Part shown: positions 34,274 through 43,490 of the stretch, in pieces
Layout: every line of letters starts with the position of its first letter
Position numbering within the stretch: position 1 is the stretch's first letter
Assembly (NCBI RefSeq): GCF_015831355.1
Contig: NZ_JADWYR010000001.1
Location: forward strand, 496,001-560,000
Reading direction: 5' to 3'
Origin: Panacibacter microcysteis
GTDB taxonomy: Bacteria; Bacteroidota; Bacteroidia; Chitinophagales; Chitinophagaceae
DNA length: 64,000 nt
Position numbers and translations under genes: made by a program
The notes under the pieces: generated by a model
What the model saw: only the letters and a program-made list of their open reading frames with translations
What the model was told of the DNA's origin: nothing
The model's database searches: none

Positions 34274-35407
34274 ATGCATTTAATTGAGATACCGGGCTTT
34301 CTGCAAATCATTATATTCAGCTGTTTTTGTGCCGTTATTGCCATACAGCTTTTTTACTACCTTTTTTTCTTTAACCGGCTGGCACAATACAAACCGCCAT
34401 TAAAATCCGCATCGCAGGAATACCCTGTTTCTGTTATTGTGTGCGCAAGAGATGAAGCGGAAAACATTGTAAAAAACCTGCCGGGTATTTTGGTACAGCA
34501 ATACAGAACCACGCATGAAGTAATTGTGGTAAATGACAACAGTACCGATGAAACAAAATTCCTGCTTGATGAGTTTCGCAAATCGTTTAAAAACCTTAAC
34601 CCTGTAGCGCTTATCCAGGAAGCTAAAATGATACCCGGCAAAAAATTTCCCTTGTCGATGGGTATTAAAGCGGCGAAATATGAGGTGGTATTGCTTACCG
34701 ACGCGGACTGTGTGCCGGCCAGTGAAAACTGGATCCAGAAAATGCAGGAAGCTTATTATGATGACAAGCAGATTGTGCTTGGCTATGGCGCCTATCATAA
34801 AAGGCCCGGGCTGTTGAATAAACTCATCAGGTTCGAAACGTTTCACAGTGCATTGCAGTATCTTTCGTATGCGCTGGCCGGCAAACCTTATATGGGCGTG
34901 GGCCGCAACCTGTCTTACAAAAAAGCATTGTTCTTTAACAATAAAGGGTTTTCGGCCATTAATCATATACCGGGCGGAGACGATGACCTGTTTATAAACA
35001 TGGTGGCAACAAAAGACAATACTGCCATTATGATTGAGCCCGAAGCACACACGCTGAGCGAGCCCAAAACCACCTTTTCTGACTGGCAACGACAAAAAAC
35101 AAGGCACTACACCACGGCCAGATATTATAAACCGCTCCATAAATTCCTGCTTGGATTATATTCTTTTTCCCAGGTATTGGTTTACCCGCTTTTTGTGGCC
35201 GCCATACTGTTTTATACCTGGTGGATCGGGCTTGCGGTTTATTGCATACGCCTGCTGGTACAGGCGTATGTATGGAACAAAACCATGAAACGTTTAAACG
35301 AAGCAGATCTTTTTCCGTATTTTCTTTTCTTTGATATCTGGATGTTTTTTTATTATGTGTTGTTTACACCGGCATTGTTTAAAAGGCCGGCAAAAAACTG
35401 GAGTTAG
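34274..35407 (+). CDS. Membrane-anchored glycosyltransferase family 2
   Basis: A 377-residue GT2 enzyme. An N-terminal helix (about 9-32) is followed by a GT-A domain: VSVIVCARDEAENI, VIVVNDNSTD, LLTDADCVP (the metal-binding DxD-like segment), GGDDDLFIN and RQKTRHYTT (acceptor-side motif). Two to three C-terminal helices (about 290-370) anchor it. It probably builds a surface polysaccharide or glycolipid. rsmG follows after 17 nt, so the two may be cotranscribed although functionally unrelated. Confidence 0.88.
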   Translation: MHLIEIPGFLQIIIFSCFCAVIAIQLFYYLFFFNRLAQYKPPLKSASQEYPVSVIVCARDEAENIVKNLPGILVQQYRTTHEVIVVNDNSTDETKFLLDEFRKSFKNLNPVALIQEAKMIPGKKFPLSMGIKAAKYEVVLLTDADCVPASENWIQKMQEAYYDDKQIVLGYGAYHKRPGLLNKLIRFETFHSALQYLSYALAGKPYMGVGRNLSYKKALFFNNKGFSAINHIPGGDDDLFINMVATKDNTAIMIEPEAHTLSEPKTTFSDWQRQKTRHYTTARYYKPLHKFLLGLYSFSQVLVYPLFVAAILFYTWWIGLAVYCIRLLVQAYVWNKTMKRLNEADLFPYFLFFDIWMFFYYVLFTPALFKRPAKNWS

Positions 35408-35424
35408 TAAAGCTTTTTGTTTGC

Positions 35425-36048
35425 ATGGATATTATTATCAAATATTTTTCGGAGTTTACTGATAAGCAGGTGCAGCAGTTTGCGGCACTGGAGGCGTTGT
35501 ACAAAGACTGGAACAGCAAGATCAATGTAATTTCAAGGAAAGACATTGATAGTTTATACGAAAAACATGTATTGCATTCGCTGGCAATAGCTGCGGTTAT
35601 TGAATTTAAAGCTGGTACACAAATTATAGATATTGGTACCGGTGGCGGTTTTCCCGGCATTCCGCTGGCTATATTTTTTCCGGAAGTGGAGTTTCACCTC
35701 GTGGACAGTATTGCCAAAAAACTAAAAGTGGTAGAAGGTATTGCAGCCGGCGTTGGACTTACGAATGTAACCACACAGCATACCCGTGCAGAAGACATTA
35801 AAAACCGGAAGTTCGATTTTGTAGTGTCGCGTGCAGTGGCGCCCATCAAAGATCTGTGGCAATGGGGCAAGCCGCTGATAAAAAAAGGCCGTGAGCAGGA
35901 GTTGCCAAATGGATTGATCTGTTTAAAAGGCGGCGACCTTGCAAAAGAAATATCGGAAAGCAGGCTACGGCCACGTATGGTTGCCATAGAGGAAATTTTT
36001 AAAGAGGAGTATTTTAAAGAAAAATATCTCCTGCATGTATCAGCCTAG
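35425..36048 (+). CDS. rsmG: 16S rRNA (guanine-527-N7)-methyltransferase
   Basis: RsmG/GidB, 207 residues, methylates G527 of 16S rRNA using S-adenosylmethionine. The SAM-binding motif DIGTGGGFPGIPLAI is at about 70-85, followed by FHLVDSIAKKLKV, and the VVSRAVAPIKDL segment matches the family. Starts with MDIIIKYFSEFTD, the usual N-terminus. The gene ends at a strong terminator. Confidence 0.93.
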   Translation: MDIIIKYFSEFTDKQVQQFAALEALYKDWNSKINVISRKDIDSLYEKHVLHSLAIAAVIEFKAGTQIIDIGTGGGFPGIPLAIFFPEVEFHLVDSIAKKLKVVEGIAAGVGLTNVTTQHTRAEDIKNRKFDFVVSRAVAPIKDLWQWGKPLIKKGREQELPNGLICLKGGDLAKEISESRLRPRMVAIEEIFKEEYFKEKYLLHVSA

Positions 36049-36056
36049 CAGTAAAC

Positions 36057-36092
36057 AAAAAAAGTTGCAGGTATTGTACCTGCAACTTTTTT
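36057..36092 (+). terminator. Rho-independent terminator after rsmG
   Basis: GTTGCAGGTA-TTG-TACCTGCAAC (36064-36086), flanked by A and T runs, giving an even longer stem; ends in TTTTTT. It could also serve the convergent DUF4197 gene. Confidence 0.93.
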
Positions 36093-36118
36093 ATAATCAC
36101 TTTTTTTGGTTTTGTGGC

Positions 36119-36838
36119 TTATAACCCCTGCGCTTCTCTGCTGCCAAATACTTTCTTTAAAATGTCTGTAACCCTTGCCGCCGGGTCTTTCCTGATTTTT
36201 GCTTCTTCCAGGGCCACCTGGTAAAAGATGCCATCTACTGCTTTACCGGTTACATAAGCACCAAGGTCTGTGTTCACTTTTTTCTGTGAGAACCGGTTGT
36301 ACACGCTGAAAACATCATTCCAGTATTTGGTAGCGTCTGTTTTCTTTAATGCATTGTCTATAACAGGCCTGAAGGCAGTAACCAACGCTGCCGTTGTTTT
36401 TTCTTTAAAATAATTGGTGGCGGAATTGTCGCCGCCTCTTAAAATACCCAGCGCATCTGTAATGGTCATTTGCTTAATGGCGCCAACAAAGATGGGCGTG
36501 GCAGATTTGGCAGCCTCTTCTGCACCACGGTTCATAGATAGAATGGCCTGGTCTACCACGCTGCCAAAACCAAGGCTACGCAAAGTGCTTTCTACCTTTT
36601 GCGCCTCGGGCGGCATGAGTATTTTGAGGGCAGCATCTTTAAAAAAGCCATCTACTGCAGATAATTTATTCGTGCCGTTTTGGGTACCGATGGTAAGTGC
36701 TTCTTTAAGGCCCATTACAATGTCTGCATTGGTTAGCGGGCCTGTTGTCATGCCAGACTGGTTTAGCACCTGCTGTGCAACATCGCAACTGCTGAGTGCG
36801 GGAAGAAAGAAAAACAGGTATAGTATTTTTTTCATCAT
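36119..36838 (-). CDS. DUF4197 lipoprotein, paralogue 1
   Basis: A 239-residue lipoprotein (FFLPALSSCDV signal). DUF4197 covers nearly all the mature part: the repeated blocks GLKEALTIGTQNGTNKLSAVDGF, ILMPPEAQKVESTLRSLGFG, GAEEAAKSATPIFVGAIKQMTI, and the end DPAARVTDILKKVFG. Function unknown. ATG 36838 (MMKKILY) is the likely start. The second paralogue lies immediately upstream on the same strand, separated by BIR copy 18. Confidence 0.87.
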   Translation of the reverse strand: MMKKILYLFFFLPALSSCDVAQQVLNQSGMTTGPLTNADIVMGLKEALTIGTQNGTNKLSAVDGFFKDAALKILMPPEAQKVESTLRSLGFGSVVDQAILSMNRGAEEAAKSATPIFVGAIKQMTITDALGILRGGDNSATNYFKEKTTAALVTAFRPVIDNALKKTDATKYWNDVFSVYNRFSQKKVNTDLGAYVTGKAVDGIFYQVALEEAKIRKDPAARVTDILKKVFGSREAQGL

Positions 36839-37005
36839 GATTTTTTTCAAAAGTATTGTTACAGGCTATGATGTCAAAAACATTGCCATTTATAAAATAT
36901 TAAAAAAAAGCAGCATTTGTAAATGCTGCTTAAAAAATATGTTAGCTGTATGTAAGCGATTATGTATAACGGGTTGCCGACAGATCCGCAACTGTTGCAG
37001 GATGT

Positions 37006-37065
37006 ACTGCTGTACAAGGGTGCGACGCAAGGGACGATGCCACGCTTACTGCTGCCGGGTACACA
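37006..37065 (+). repeat. BIR dispersed repeat, copy 18 (GCGACGCAA core)
   Basis: GCTGTACAAGGGTGCGACGCAAG, 21-nt spacer GGACGATGCCACGCTTACTGC, then TGCCGGGTACA. The right box ends about 7 nt from the stop of the second DUF4197 gene. Confidence 0.92.
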
Positions 37066-37071
37066 AAGTTT

Positions 37072-37788
37072 TTAATTACCGAACACTTTTTTCAATAAGT
37101 CTGTAGTTCTGGCCACAGGGTCTTTCCTGATCTTCATTTCTTCGAGTGCAATCTGGTAAAAAATGCCAGACAGTGCTTTTTCTGTTACGTAACTGCTGAG
37201 ATCGGGATTTACTTTTGTAAGCGAAAATTTATTGTAGTTGCTGAATACAGTATTCCAGTATTTGGTGGCACCTGTTTTCTCCAGCGATTTTTCAATAACC
37301 GGTTTGAATGCGGTGGTAAGTTCGCCCGTTGTTTTGGTGCGCAGGTACCTGGTTGCAGCACTGTCGCCACCTTTTAAAATGCTCCAGGCATCTTCGATAC
37401 TCATTTGCTTAATGGCACTTACAAAAATGGGTGATGCACTTTTGGCAGCATCTTCCGCAGCACGGTTCATGGTAAGAATAGCATCATCAACCTGCTGGCC
37501 CAGGCCAACATTGCGCAATGTTTTTTCTACCTTCTGCGCATCTGCAGGCATCAGTATTTTTATGGCCGCGTCTTTAAAAAAACCATCTGCAGCAGACAAT
37601 TTGGTGGTGCCTTCACTTACGCCTTTATTCAGCGCTTCTTTCAGACCATTGGCAATTTCATCTGTGGAGAGGTTGCTGTTATTGCCTTTGTTCTCATTGC
37701 CGGTAACTTTTTTAAGCAGGCCGCCAAGCTGCGCCTGCGATGAAAAGGTAATTGCCGCACTGAATAAAAGAAGCCATAGTTTTTTCAT
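37072..37788 (-). CDS. DUF4197 secreted protein, paralogue 2
   Basis: A 238-residue DUF4197 protein alongside paralogue 1, with strong similarity block by block (GLKEALNKGVSEGTTKLSAADGFFKDAAIKILMP; DPVARTTDLLKKVFGN end). It has a signal peptide ending SSQAQ, not a lipobox, so the two copies differ in how they are held in the envelope. Start MKKLWLLLF at 37788. A TAATTTTG-type promoter box lies 28 nt upstream. Confidence 0.87.
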   Translation of the reverse strand: MKKLWLLLFSAAITFSSQAQLGGLLKKVTGNENKGNNSNLSTDEIANGLKEALNKGVSEGTTKLSAADGFFKDAAIKILMPADAQKVEKTLRNVGLGQQVDDAILTMNRAAEDAAKSASPIFVSAIKQMSIEDAWSILKGGDSAATRYLRTKTTGELTTAFKPVIEKSLEKTGATKYWNTVFSNYNKFSLTKVNPDLSSYVTEKALSGIFYQIALEEMKIRKDPVARTTDLLKKVFGN

Positions 37789-37815
37789 TGTGTTGAGTTT
37801 GATGCTGTGTGAGAT

Positions 37816-37823
37816 CAAAATTA
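37816..37823 (-). promoter_or_regulatory. Candidate -7 box (TAATTTTG) for DUF4197 paralogue 2
   Basis: CAAAATTA on the plus strand reads TAATTTTG on the coding strand, 27 nt before the start. Confidence 0.42.
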
Positions 37824-37902
37824 GCGGGCAGTGTTTAATGTGGCGGTTAAAGAAAAGGCAAAAAGCTTTTTCATCTTACCATTTTTTTAGTGATTACCTT
37901 TT

Positions 37903-37910
37903 TACTTTTG
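37903..37910 (+). promoter_or_regulatory. Candidate -7 box (TACTTTTG) for the glutamine cyclotransferase
   Basis: TACTTTTG ends 8 nt before the ATG at 37919. Confidence 0.42.
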
Positions 37911-37918
37911 CTGCCATC

Positions 37919-38749
37919 ATGATCAAAATGTACAAATACGTTTTTCCTGCAATACTCATACTCACACTTGCCGCCTGTGGCAATAATGATCAAAATGCCG
38001 GCAACGAAACGGTTGAAGACAATAACAATCCTGCACCACCTGCCATTGCCTACAATATTGTAAAAGTGTATCCGCACGATACCAGTTCGTATACCGAAGG
38101 CCTCGTTTGGTACAACAATGAAATGTATGAAAGTGCAGGCAATTACAAAGAAAGCAGGTTGTTTAAAAATGACCTTGCTACCGGAAAAACAACCAAAAGT
38201 GTAAAACTGCCTGATGATTTTTTTGGTGAAGGCATTGCTATACTGAATAATAAAATTTACCAGCTTACCTATCGCGAAAACAAAGTGCTGGTGTACGATC
38301 TTAAAACATTTCAGAAGATCAAAGAAATGCAGTGGCCGCACGAAGGCTGGGGCATGACAACCGATGGCACACACCTGCTCATCAGCACCGGCAGCAGCAA
38401 TATTTATTTTGTAAACCCTGACGATTTTAAGATTGTAAAAATGATCGGCGTTACAGATAATTACGGCCCTGTTGGCAGCATTAATGAACTGGAACTGGTA
38501 AACAATGTACTTTATGCAAACATCTGGCAAACACAATACATCTATAAGATAGATCCGGAGAGCGGCAGGGTGCTGGGCAAAATGGACCTTACCGGGCTGC
38601 TGGCCAAAAGCGGTATTGCCTACAATCCTGCGTTGTACGACAATACAACAGACAATGTACTCAATGGCATTGCGTACGATTCTGTAAAGAACAGCCTGTA
38701 CATAACAGGTAAAAAATGGCCGGCCACCTTCGAGGTTAAACTGAACTAA
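37919..38749 (+). CDS. Glutaminyl-peptide cyclotransferase lipoprotein
   Basis: A 276-residue plant/bacterial-type glutamine cyclotransferase that forms N-terminal pyroglutamate. The lipobox is LILTLAAC with lipid on Cys. Mature sequence is the five-bladed beta-propeller family (YPHDTSSYTEGLVWYNNEMYESAGNY, FGEGIAILNNKIYQLTYRE, GWGMTTDGTHLLISTGSS, LNGIAYDSVKNSLYITGKKWP). The reading frame is open upstream to 37238, but that part lies antisense to DUF4197 and lacks a signal peptide. In type IX secretion organisms many exported proteins start with Gln, which fits this enzyme. Confidence 0.88.
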   Translation: MIKMYKYVFPAILILTLAACGNNDQNAGNETVEDNNNPAPPAIAYNIVKVYPHDTSSYTEGLVWYNNEMYESAGNYKESRLFKNDLATGKTTKSVKLPDDFFGEGIAILNNKIYQLTYRENKVLVYDLKTFQKIKEMQWPHEGWGMTTDGTHLLISTGSSNIYFVNPDDFKIVKMIGVTDNYGPVGSINELELVNNVLYANIWQTQYIYKIDPESGRVLGKMDLTGLLAKSGIAYNPALYDNTTDNVLNGIAYDSVKNSLYITGKKWPATFEVKLN

Positions 38750-38757
38750 TTTTTTTT

Positions 38758-38815
38758 TGAGACAGGCTGCAGTGCTACTATGTGGCTGCTGTTGTGTCAC
38801 TCACTTGTACGTTCT
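38758..38815 (-). repeat. BIR dispersed repeat, copy 19 (GTGACACAA core)
   Basis: Minus reading: GAACGTACAAGTGAGTGACACAAC, 22-nt spacer AGCAGCCACATAGTAGCACTGC, then AGCCTGTCTC. The right box starts about 9 nt after the cyclotransferase stop. Confidence 0.85.
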
Positions 38816-38979
38816 GCCCTTTATGCAGCAATGGCTGCCTTGCGCTATAAACACAAACACATTTATGTGCCGCTTTACACACCCGTATTTTAAGTACGGT
38901 TACAGGCAAATTAGCCTTACTGCCATACCAAATTCAAAATAACTTCGCTATCATTGTCTTTCACAAAATCTGCGAAGTA

Positions 38980-40251
38980 ATGAGTATTAAGTTTCGCCTC
39001 ACCCTCATGAATTTTTTGCAATTCTTCATTTGGGGTTCCTGGTTAATCTCCCTCAATGTTTACCTCGATAAATCATTACACTTCACCGGCGGACAAATAG
39101 GAAGCATTTACGCAACCATGGGCATTGCTTCATTGTTTATGCCCGCCATTATGGGCATTATTGCAGATAAATGGATCAATACAGAGCGGGTGTTTGGCAT
39201 CTGTCACATCATCAGCGGCTTTTTGCTGTATAAGGCTACAACGGTTACAGACTACGAAAGCGTTTACCTGTATATGTTGCTGAACACGATGTTTTACATG
39301 CCCACGATTGCCCTCAATAATACCGTGTCTTACGAAGTGCTGGAGCAAAAACAGTTAACGGCTGTAAAAGATTTTCCGCCCATACGTGTATGGGGTACTG
39401 TGGGTTTCATCATTGCTATGTGGATGGTTGACCTGCTGGGGCTCACCAACAGCGCATTGCAGTTGTACATCAGTGCCGGCGCATCTTTGTTACTGGGCGT
39501 ATATGCTTTCACTATGCCAAAATGCACACCCAAACAATCGAAAGAAAAACGCACCATTGTATCTATGCTCGGCCTCGATGCATTTGTGTTGTTCAGGCAG
39601 CAGAAGATGCTCGTGTTTTTTGTGTTCGCCATGTTCCTTGGTGCAGCGTTGCAGATTACGAATACTTTTGGAGGCGCATTTCTTACAGACTTTGGCAGCC
39701 AGCCGCAGTATGCCAATTCATTTGCGGTACAGCACCCCAGTATACTCATCTCTATTTCCCAGATTTCTGAAACGCTGTTTATACTGGCTATACCGTTTTT
39801 CCTGCAGCGTTTTGGTATAAAGAAAGTAATGCTCATGAGCATAGTTGCATGGGTACTCCGTTTTGGATTATTTGCTTTGGGAGACCCCGGCACAGGCCTG
39901 CCCCTGCTCATTCTCTCGATGATTGTTTATGGTATGGCTTTCGACTTCTTCAATATTTCCGGTTCATTGTTCGTAGAGAAAGAAACCAGTATTAAAATAC
40001 GGGCCAGCGCACAGGGTTTATTTATGGTTATGACGAACGGCATTGGCGCCTACCTCGGTGGCGTTATCAGCGGCTGGATCGTTGATTATTTTACGGTAAA
40101 CGGCGCAAAAGACTGGCAAAGCATCTGGCTGAGCTTTGCCGCGTATGCACTGGTGCTGGGCATCATATTCCCGGTGGTTTTCAGGTACAGGCACACTCCT
40201 GCTGCAGGTAAGATCGGTAAAGCCAAGGCTGTAGACATAACACCGCATTAG
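38980..40251 (+). CDS. Nucleoside permease, NupG/XapB-type MFS transporter
   Basis: A 423-residue, 12-helix MFS transporter of the nucleoside:H+ symporter family. The N-terminus (RLTLMNFLQFFIWGSWLISL) and the DFPPIRVWGTVGFI region in the first half are highly typical. Helices distribute evenly from residue 8 to 405, with a central loop around 185-210. Imports nucleosides. A long hairpin follows the stop. No nucleoside-metabolism genes are adjacent. Confidence 0.9.
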   Translation: MSIKFRLTLMNFLQFFIWGSWLISLNVYLDKSLHFTGGQIGSIYATMGIASLFMPAIMGIIADKWINTERVFGICHIISGFLLYKATTVTDYESVYLYMLLNTMFYMPTIALNNTVSYEVLEQKQLTAVKDFPPIRVWGTVGFIIAMWMVDLLGLTNSALQLYISAGASLLLGVYAFTMPKCTPKQSKEKRTIVSMLGLDAFVLFRQQKMLVFFVFAMFLGAALQITNTFGGAFLTDFGSQPQYANSFAVQHPSILISISQISETLFILAIPFFLQRFGIKKVMLMSIVAWVLRFGLFALGDPGTGLPLLILSMIVYGMAFDFFNISGSLFVEKETSIKIRASAQGLFMVMTNGIGAYLGGVISGWIVDYFTVNGAKDWQSIWLSFAAYALVLGIIFPVVFRYRHTPAAGKIGKAKAVDITPH

Positions 40252-40277
40252 CGGATCACAGATCTTTTATGAGATAT

Positions 40278-40316
40278 GTTACCGGTCTTATGCTTCAAAA
40301 GCGTAAGACCGGTAAC
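40278..40316. terminator. Long hairpin downstream of the nucleoside permease
   Basis: GTTACCGGTCTTATGCTT and AAGCGTAAGACCGGTAAC pair over 18 bp (one G-U) around a 3-nt loop. There is no T tract on either side, so intrinsic termination is uncertain; mRNA 3'-end protection is possible. Confidence 0.6.
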
Positions 40317-40325
40317 GTGGTAAAA

Positions 40326-40412
40326 ACCGGAACGCCACAGCCGCCATAACAACGGAACGCACAAGTGAGTGACACAACAGGCGATGCCATAACATACTGT
40401 TGCCGGTTACAT
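40326..40412 (+). repeat. BIR dispersed repeat, copy 20 (GTGACACAA core, full extended form)
   Basis: Extended arm ACCGGAACGCCACAGCCGCC...AACGGAACGC, then ACAAGTGAGTGACACAAC, 22-nt spacer AGGCGATGCCATAACATACTGT, then TGCCGGTTAC. One of the most complete extended copies. Confidence 0.92.
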
Positions 40413-40503
40413 AATATTTCTTTGTATTTCTTAATGTAATCCCAAACCTTCCACAGCGTATCCCCAACTTCAACAGAACGCTTTTTATCAGCCTTACAAC
40501 CGT

Positions 40504-40511
40504 TAACTTTG
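40504..40511 (+). promoter_or_regulatory. Candidate -7 box (TAACTTTG) for gcvP
   Basis: TAACTTTG matches TAnnTTTG, 32 nt before the ATG. Confidence 0.5.
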
Positions 40512-40543
40512 CAAATCTTTTTAAGTGGTCAACCAATTAATTT

Positions 40544-43408
40544 ATGAGTTTATTCAAAAAACAAGCGGCGGAGTTTAAGCAGCGCCATATAGGGCCGGGC
40601 GCAGCAGATACTAAAGCAATGCTGGAAACCATTGGCGTTGCAAGCCTGGAAGAACTGATCAATAAAACAGTTCCGCAGGCCATACGCATGCAGCATGCGC
40701 TACAATTACCTGAAGCCATTAGTGAGCATGAATACCTGAAACTCATTAAGGAAATGAGTTTAAAGAATAAGACTTTTAAAAATTATATCGGGCAGGGTTA
40801 TTACGATACCATTACCCCGTCTGTTATTTTGCGTAACATTTTTGAAAACCCGGGATGGTACACGCAATACACACCATACCAGGCAGAGATATCGCAGGGG
40901 CGCCTGGAAAGTTTGCTGAACTTCCAGACAATGGTAAGTGACCTTACAGGGTTACCGATAGCCAACGCCTCTTTGCTGGATGAAGCAACGGCCGCAGCAG
41001 AAGCAATGGCCATGATCTTTCACCATGTAAACAAAACCGATAGAATCGACAGGCCGAAGTTCTTCGTGGATGAACATGTGTTCCCGCAAACAAAAGATGT
41101 ATTGCTTACACGCGGCACACCCATAGGTGTTGAACTGGTATATGGCGATTATGCCACCGCGCTTATTGACACCAGCTATTGCGGTGCCATTGTGCAATAC
41201 CCGAACGATAAAGGTTCAATAGAAGATTATCGTTCTTTTATAAACAAAGTACATGATGCCGGCGGCCATGTAGTGATGGCTACTGACCTGCTGGCGCTGA
41301 CACTCCTTACCCCTCCCGGCGAATTAGGTGCCGACGTAGCCATCGGCTCTGCACAGCGTTTTGGTGTACCACTGGGTTTTGGTGGTCCGCATGCGGCATT
41401 CTTCTCCACCAAAGACGAATTTAAGCGCAATATGCCCGGCCGTATTATAGGCGTAAGCATAGATGCGCAGGGTAACCGCGCATTGCGTATGGCGCTGCAA
41501 ACAAGGGAACAGCACATTAAACGGGAAAAGGCTACATCTAATATTTGTACGGCACAGGCATTACTGGCAAACATGGCAGCTATGTATGCAGTGTTTCATG
41601 GCCCGCAGGGTTTAAAAGATATGGCAGAACGTATTGCCATGCTTACACAAACCGTTGCAGAATCAATTGAAGAAAGAGGTTTTGAACTTTTCAGCGATAA
41701 CTATTTTGATACGATTACGGTAAAGGTGGATGATGCAAATGCCATTAAGGAAAAAGCAACCCGCCAGCAGATCAACCTGCGTTATATCAGTAACAACCAG
41801 GTGGGTATTTCAATAGACGAGACCACAACAGTAGATGATCTTTACGACCTCATCAACTGTTTTGAGAACGATGTTGACCCTGTGGCATTCGATATAGAAG
41901 AAGATGATGAGCCGCGCCATATACCAATGGTACTTGCCCGGCAGTCTGCTTATTTAACGCACCCTGTTTTCAATATTCACAGAAGTGAAAGCCAGGTAAT
42001 GCGCTACATCAAACAACTGGAAAACAAAGACCTTTCGCTGAATACTTCCATGATCTCGCTGGGCTCGTGCACCATGAAGCTGAATGCAGCCAGTGAAATG
42101 ATACCATTAAGCTGGAGCCATTGGGCAAAAATGCACCCTTTTGCGCCGGCAGAGCAAACACTGGGTTACCAGCAGATGATCAAAGAACTGGGCGACTACC
42201 TCTGCGAGATCACTGCATTTGATGCATGCAGCCTGCAACCCAACAGTGGTGCACAGGGCGAGTATGCCGGTTTGCTTACCATTAAAGCATACCATGAAAG
42301 CCGTGGGGATCATCACCGCAACGTAATGCTTATTCCAATCTCTGCACATGGCACCAACCCCGCAAGCGCAGTAATGGTGGGCATGAAGGTAGTAGTGGTA
42401 AAAGCTTTGGAAAATGGTTATATAGACGTAGAAGACCTGAAGGCAAAAGCTGCATTGCATGCTACCAACCTGGCAGGCATTATGATCACCTACCCAAGTA
42501 CATATGGTGTATATGAAGAAACCGTAAAAGACATTACACGAATTGTACACGAGTATGGCGGGCAGGTATATATGGACGGCGCCAATATGAACGCACAGGT
42601 GGGCCTCACTGCACCTGGTTTAATCGGCGCCGATGTTTGTCACCTCAACCTCCACAAAACATTTGCTATTCCACATGGTGGCGGCGGGCCTGGTATGGGC
42701 CCAATCTGTTGTGCAAAACATCTTGCGCCATTTTTACCCGGGCATGTAAGCGAGCAGTCATCCAATGCAGTAAGTGCTGCACCATATGGCTCTGCCTCTA
42801 TCTTACTCATTTCTTATGGTTATATACGTATGCTTGGCGCCACAGGTGTAAAGGCTGCTACAGAATATGCCATACTCAATGCAAATTATATGCGTGCAAG
42901 GCTGGAAGCACACTACGACATACTTTATACCAACCACAACGGCGAATGCGCACATGAGTTTATCGTAGACCTGCGCCCATTCAAGAAAACTGCAGAAGTA
43001 GAAGCAGAAGACGTTGCAAAGCGTTTGATGGATTATGGTTTTCATGCGCCAACCATGAGTTTCCCTGTACCCGGTACAATTATGATCGAGCCAACAGAGA
43101 GCGAGGACAAGGCCGAGCTGGATCGCTTTTGCGATGCACTCATCAGCATACGCAACGAGATAAAAGCAATAGAAGAAGGCGCGGATAAAAAAGACAACGC
43201 ATTGAAAAACGCACCACACACACAGGCTGTTATCTGCGCAAATGAATGGAACCATTCTTACACGAGAGAGCAGGCTGCCTTCCCGCTGTATTATGTAACG
43301 CTCAATAAATTCTGGCCATCGGTAGCAAGGGTAAACAATACGCATGGTGACAGAAACCTCATTTGCACCTGCGAGCCTGTTAGCAGCTATGCAGAAGAAG
43401 AAGCGTGA
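40544..43408 (+). CDS. gcvP: Glycine dehydrogenase (aminomethyl-transferring), P protein
   Basis: A 954-residue fused P protein of the glycine cleavage system, which decarboxylates glycine with pyridoxal phosphate and passes the methylamine to GcvH. The two aminotransferase-like halves are present (about 1-450 and 460-954). The PLP lysine is near residue 705 in LNLHKTFAIPHGGGGPGMG. Other conserved stretches are RHIGPG, NISGQ-like QPNSGAQGEYAGL and the C-terminal YPLY-like FPLYYVTLNKFWPSVARVNNTHGDRNLICTC (split here for length). gcvT and gcvH are not in the window. Confidence 0.95.
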   Translation: MSLFKKQAAEFKQRHIGPGAADTKAMLETIGVASLEELINKTVPQAIRMQHALQLPEAISEHEYLKLIKEMSLKNKTFKNYIGQGYYDTITPSVILRNIFENPGWYTQYTPYQAEISQGRLESLLNFQTMVSDLTGLPIANASLLDEATAAAEAMAMIFHHVNKTDRIDRPKFFVDEHVFPQTKDVLLTRGTPIGVELVYGDYATALIDTSYCGAIVQYPNDKGSIEDYRSFINKVHDAGGHVVMATDLLALTLLTPPGELGADVAIGSAQRFGVPLGFGGPHAAFFSTKDEFKRNMPGRIIGVSIDAQGNRALRMALQTREQHIKREKATSNICTAQALLANMAAMYAVFHGPQGLKDMAERIAMLTQTVAESIEERGFELFSDNYFDTITVKVDDANAIKEKATRQQINLRYISNNQVGISIDETTTVDDLYDLINCFENDVDPVAFDIEEDDEPRHIPMVLARQSAYLTHPVFNIHRSESQVMRYIKQLENKDLSLNTSMISLGSCTMKLNAASEMIPLSWSHWAKMHPFAPAEQTLGYQQMIKELGDYLCEITAFDACSLQPNSGAQGEYAGLLTIKAYHESRGDHHRNVMLIPISAHGTNPASAVMVGMKVVVVKALENGYIDVEDLKAKAALHATNLAGIMITYPSTYGVYEETVKDITRIVHEYGGQVYMDGANMNAQVGLTAPGLIGADVCHLNLHKTFAIPHGGGGPGMGPICCAKHLAPFLPGHVSEQSSNAVSAAPYGSASILLISYGYIRMLGATGVKAATEYAILNANYMRARLEAHYDILYTNHNGECAHEFIVDLRPFKKTAEVEAEDVAKRLMDYGFHAPTMSFPVPGTIMIEPTESEDKAELDRFCDALISIRNEIKAIEEGADKKDNALKNAPHTQAVICANEWNHSYTREQAAFPLYYVTLNKFWPSVARVNNTHGDRNLICTCEPVSSYAEEEA

Positions 43409-43430
43409 GGAATGGTAATTTTTACGTAAT

Positions 43431-43458
43431 AAGTTTTAAGTAGTAAGCTATAAGAAAG
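43431..43458. repeat. Degenerate 7-nt-period tract (AAGTNNT units)
   Basis: AAGTTTT, AAGTAGT, AAGCTAT, AAGAAAG in register, the same family as 30912-30946. Confidence 0.55.
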
Positions 43459-43490
43459 CTGGTTTCTTTTTGGGAAGCCAGCTTTTATTT
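43455..43490 (+). terminator. Terminator after gcvP, built partly from a BIR right box
   Basis: AAAGCTGGTTTC and GAAGCCAGCTTT pair over 12 bp (one G-U) around a 7-nt loop, followed by TATTTTT. The right arm is the AGCTGGCTTC box of BIR copy 21. Confidence 0.82.

Noticed and set aside
37238-37918. N-terminal extension of the glutamine cyclotransferase frame
   Set aside because: It is the antisense reading of the DUF4197 gene; the lipoprotein signal starts at 37919.
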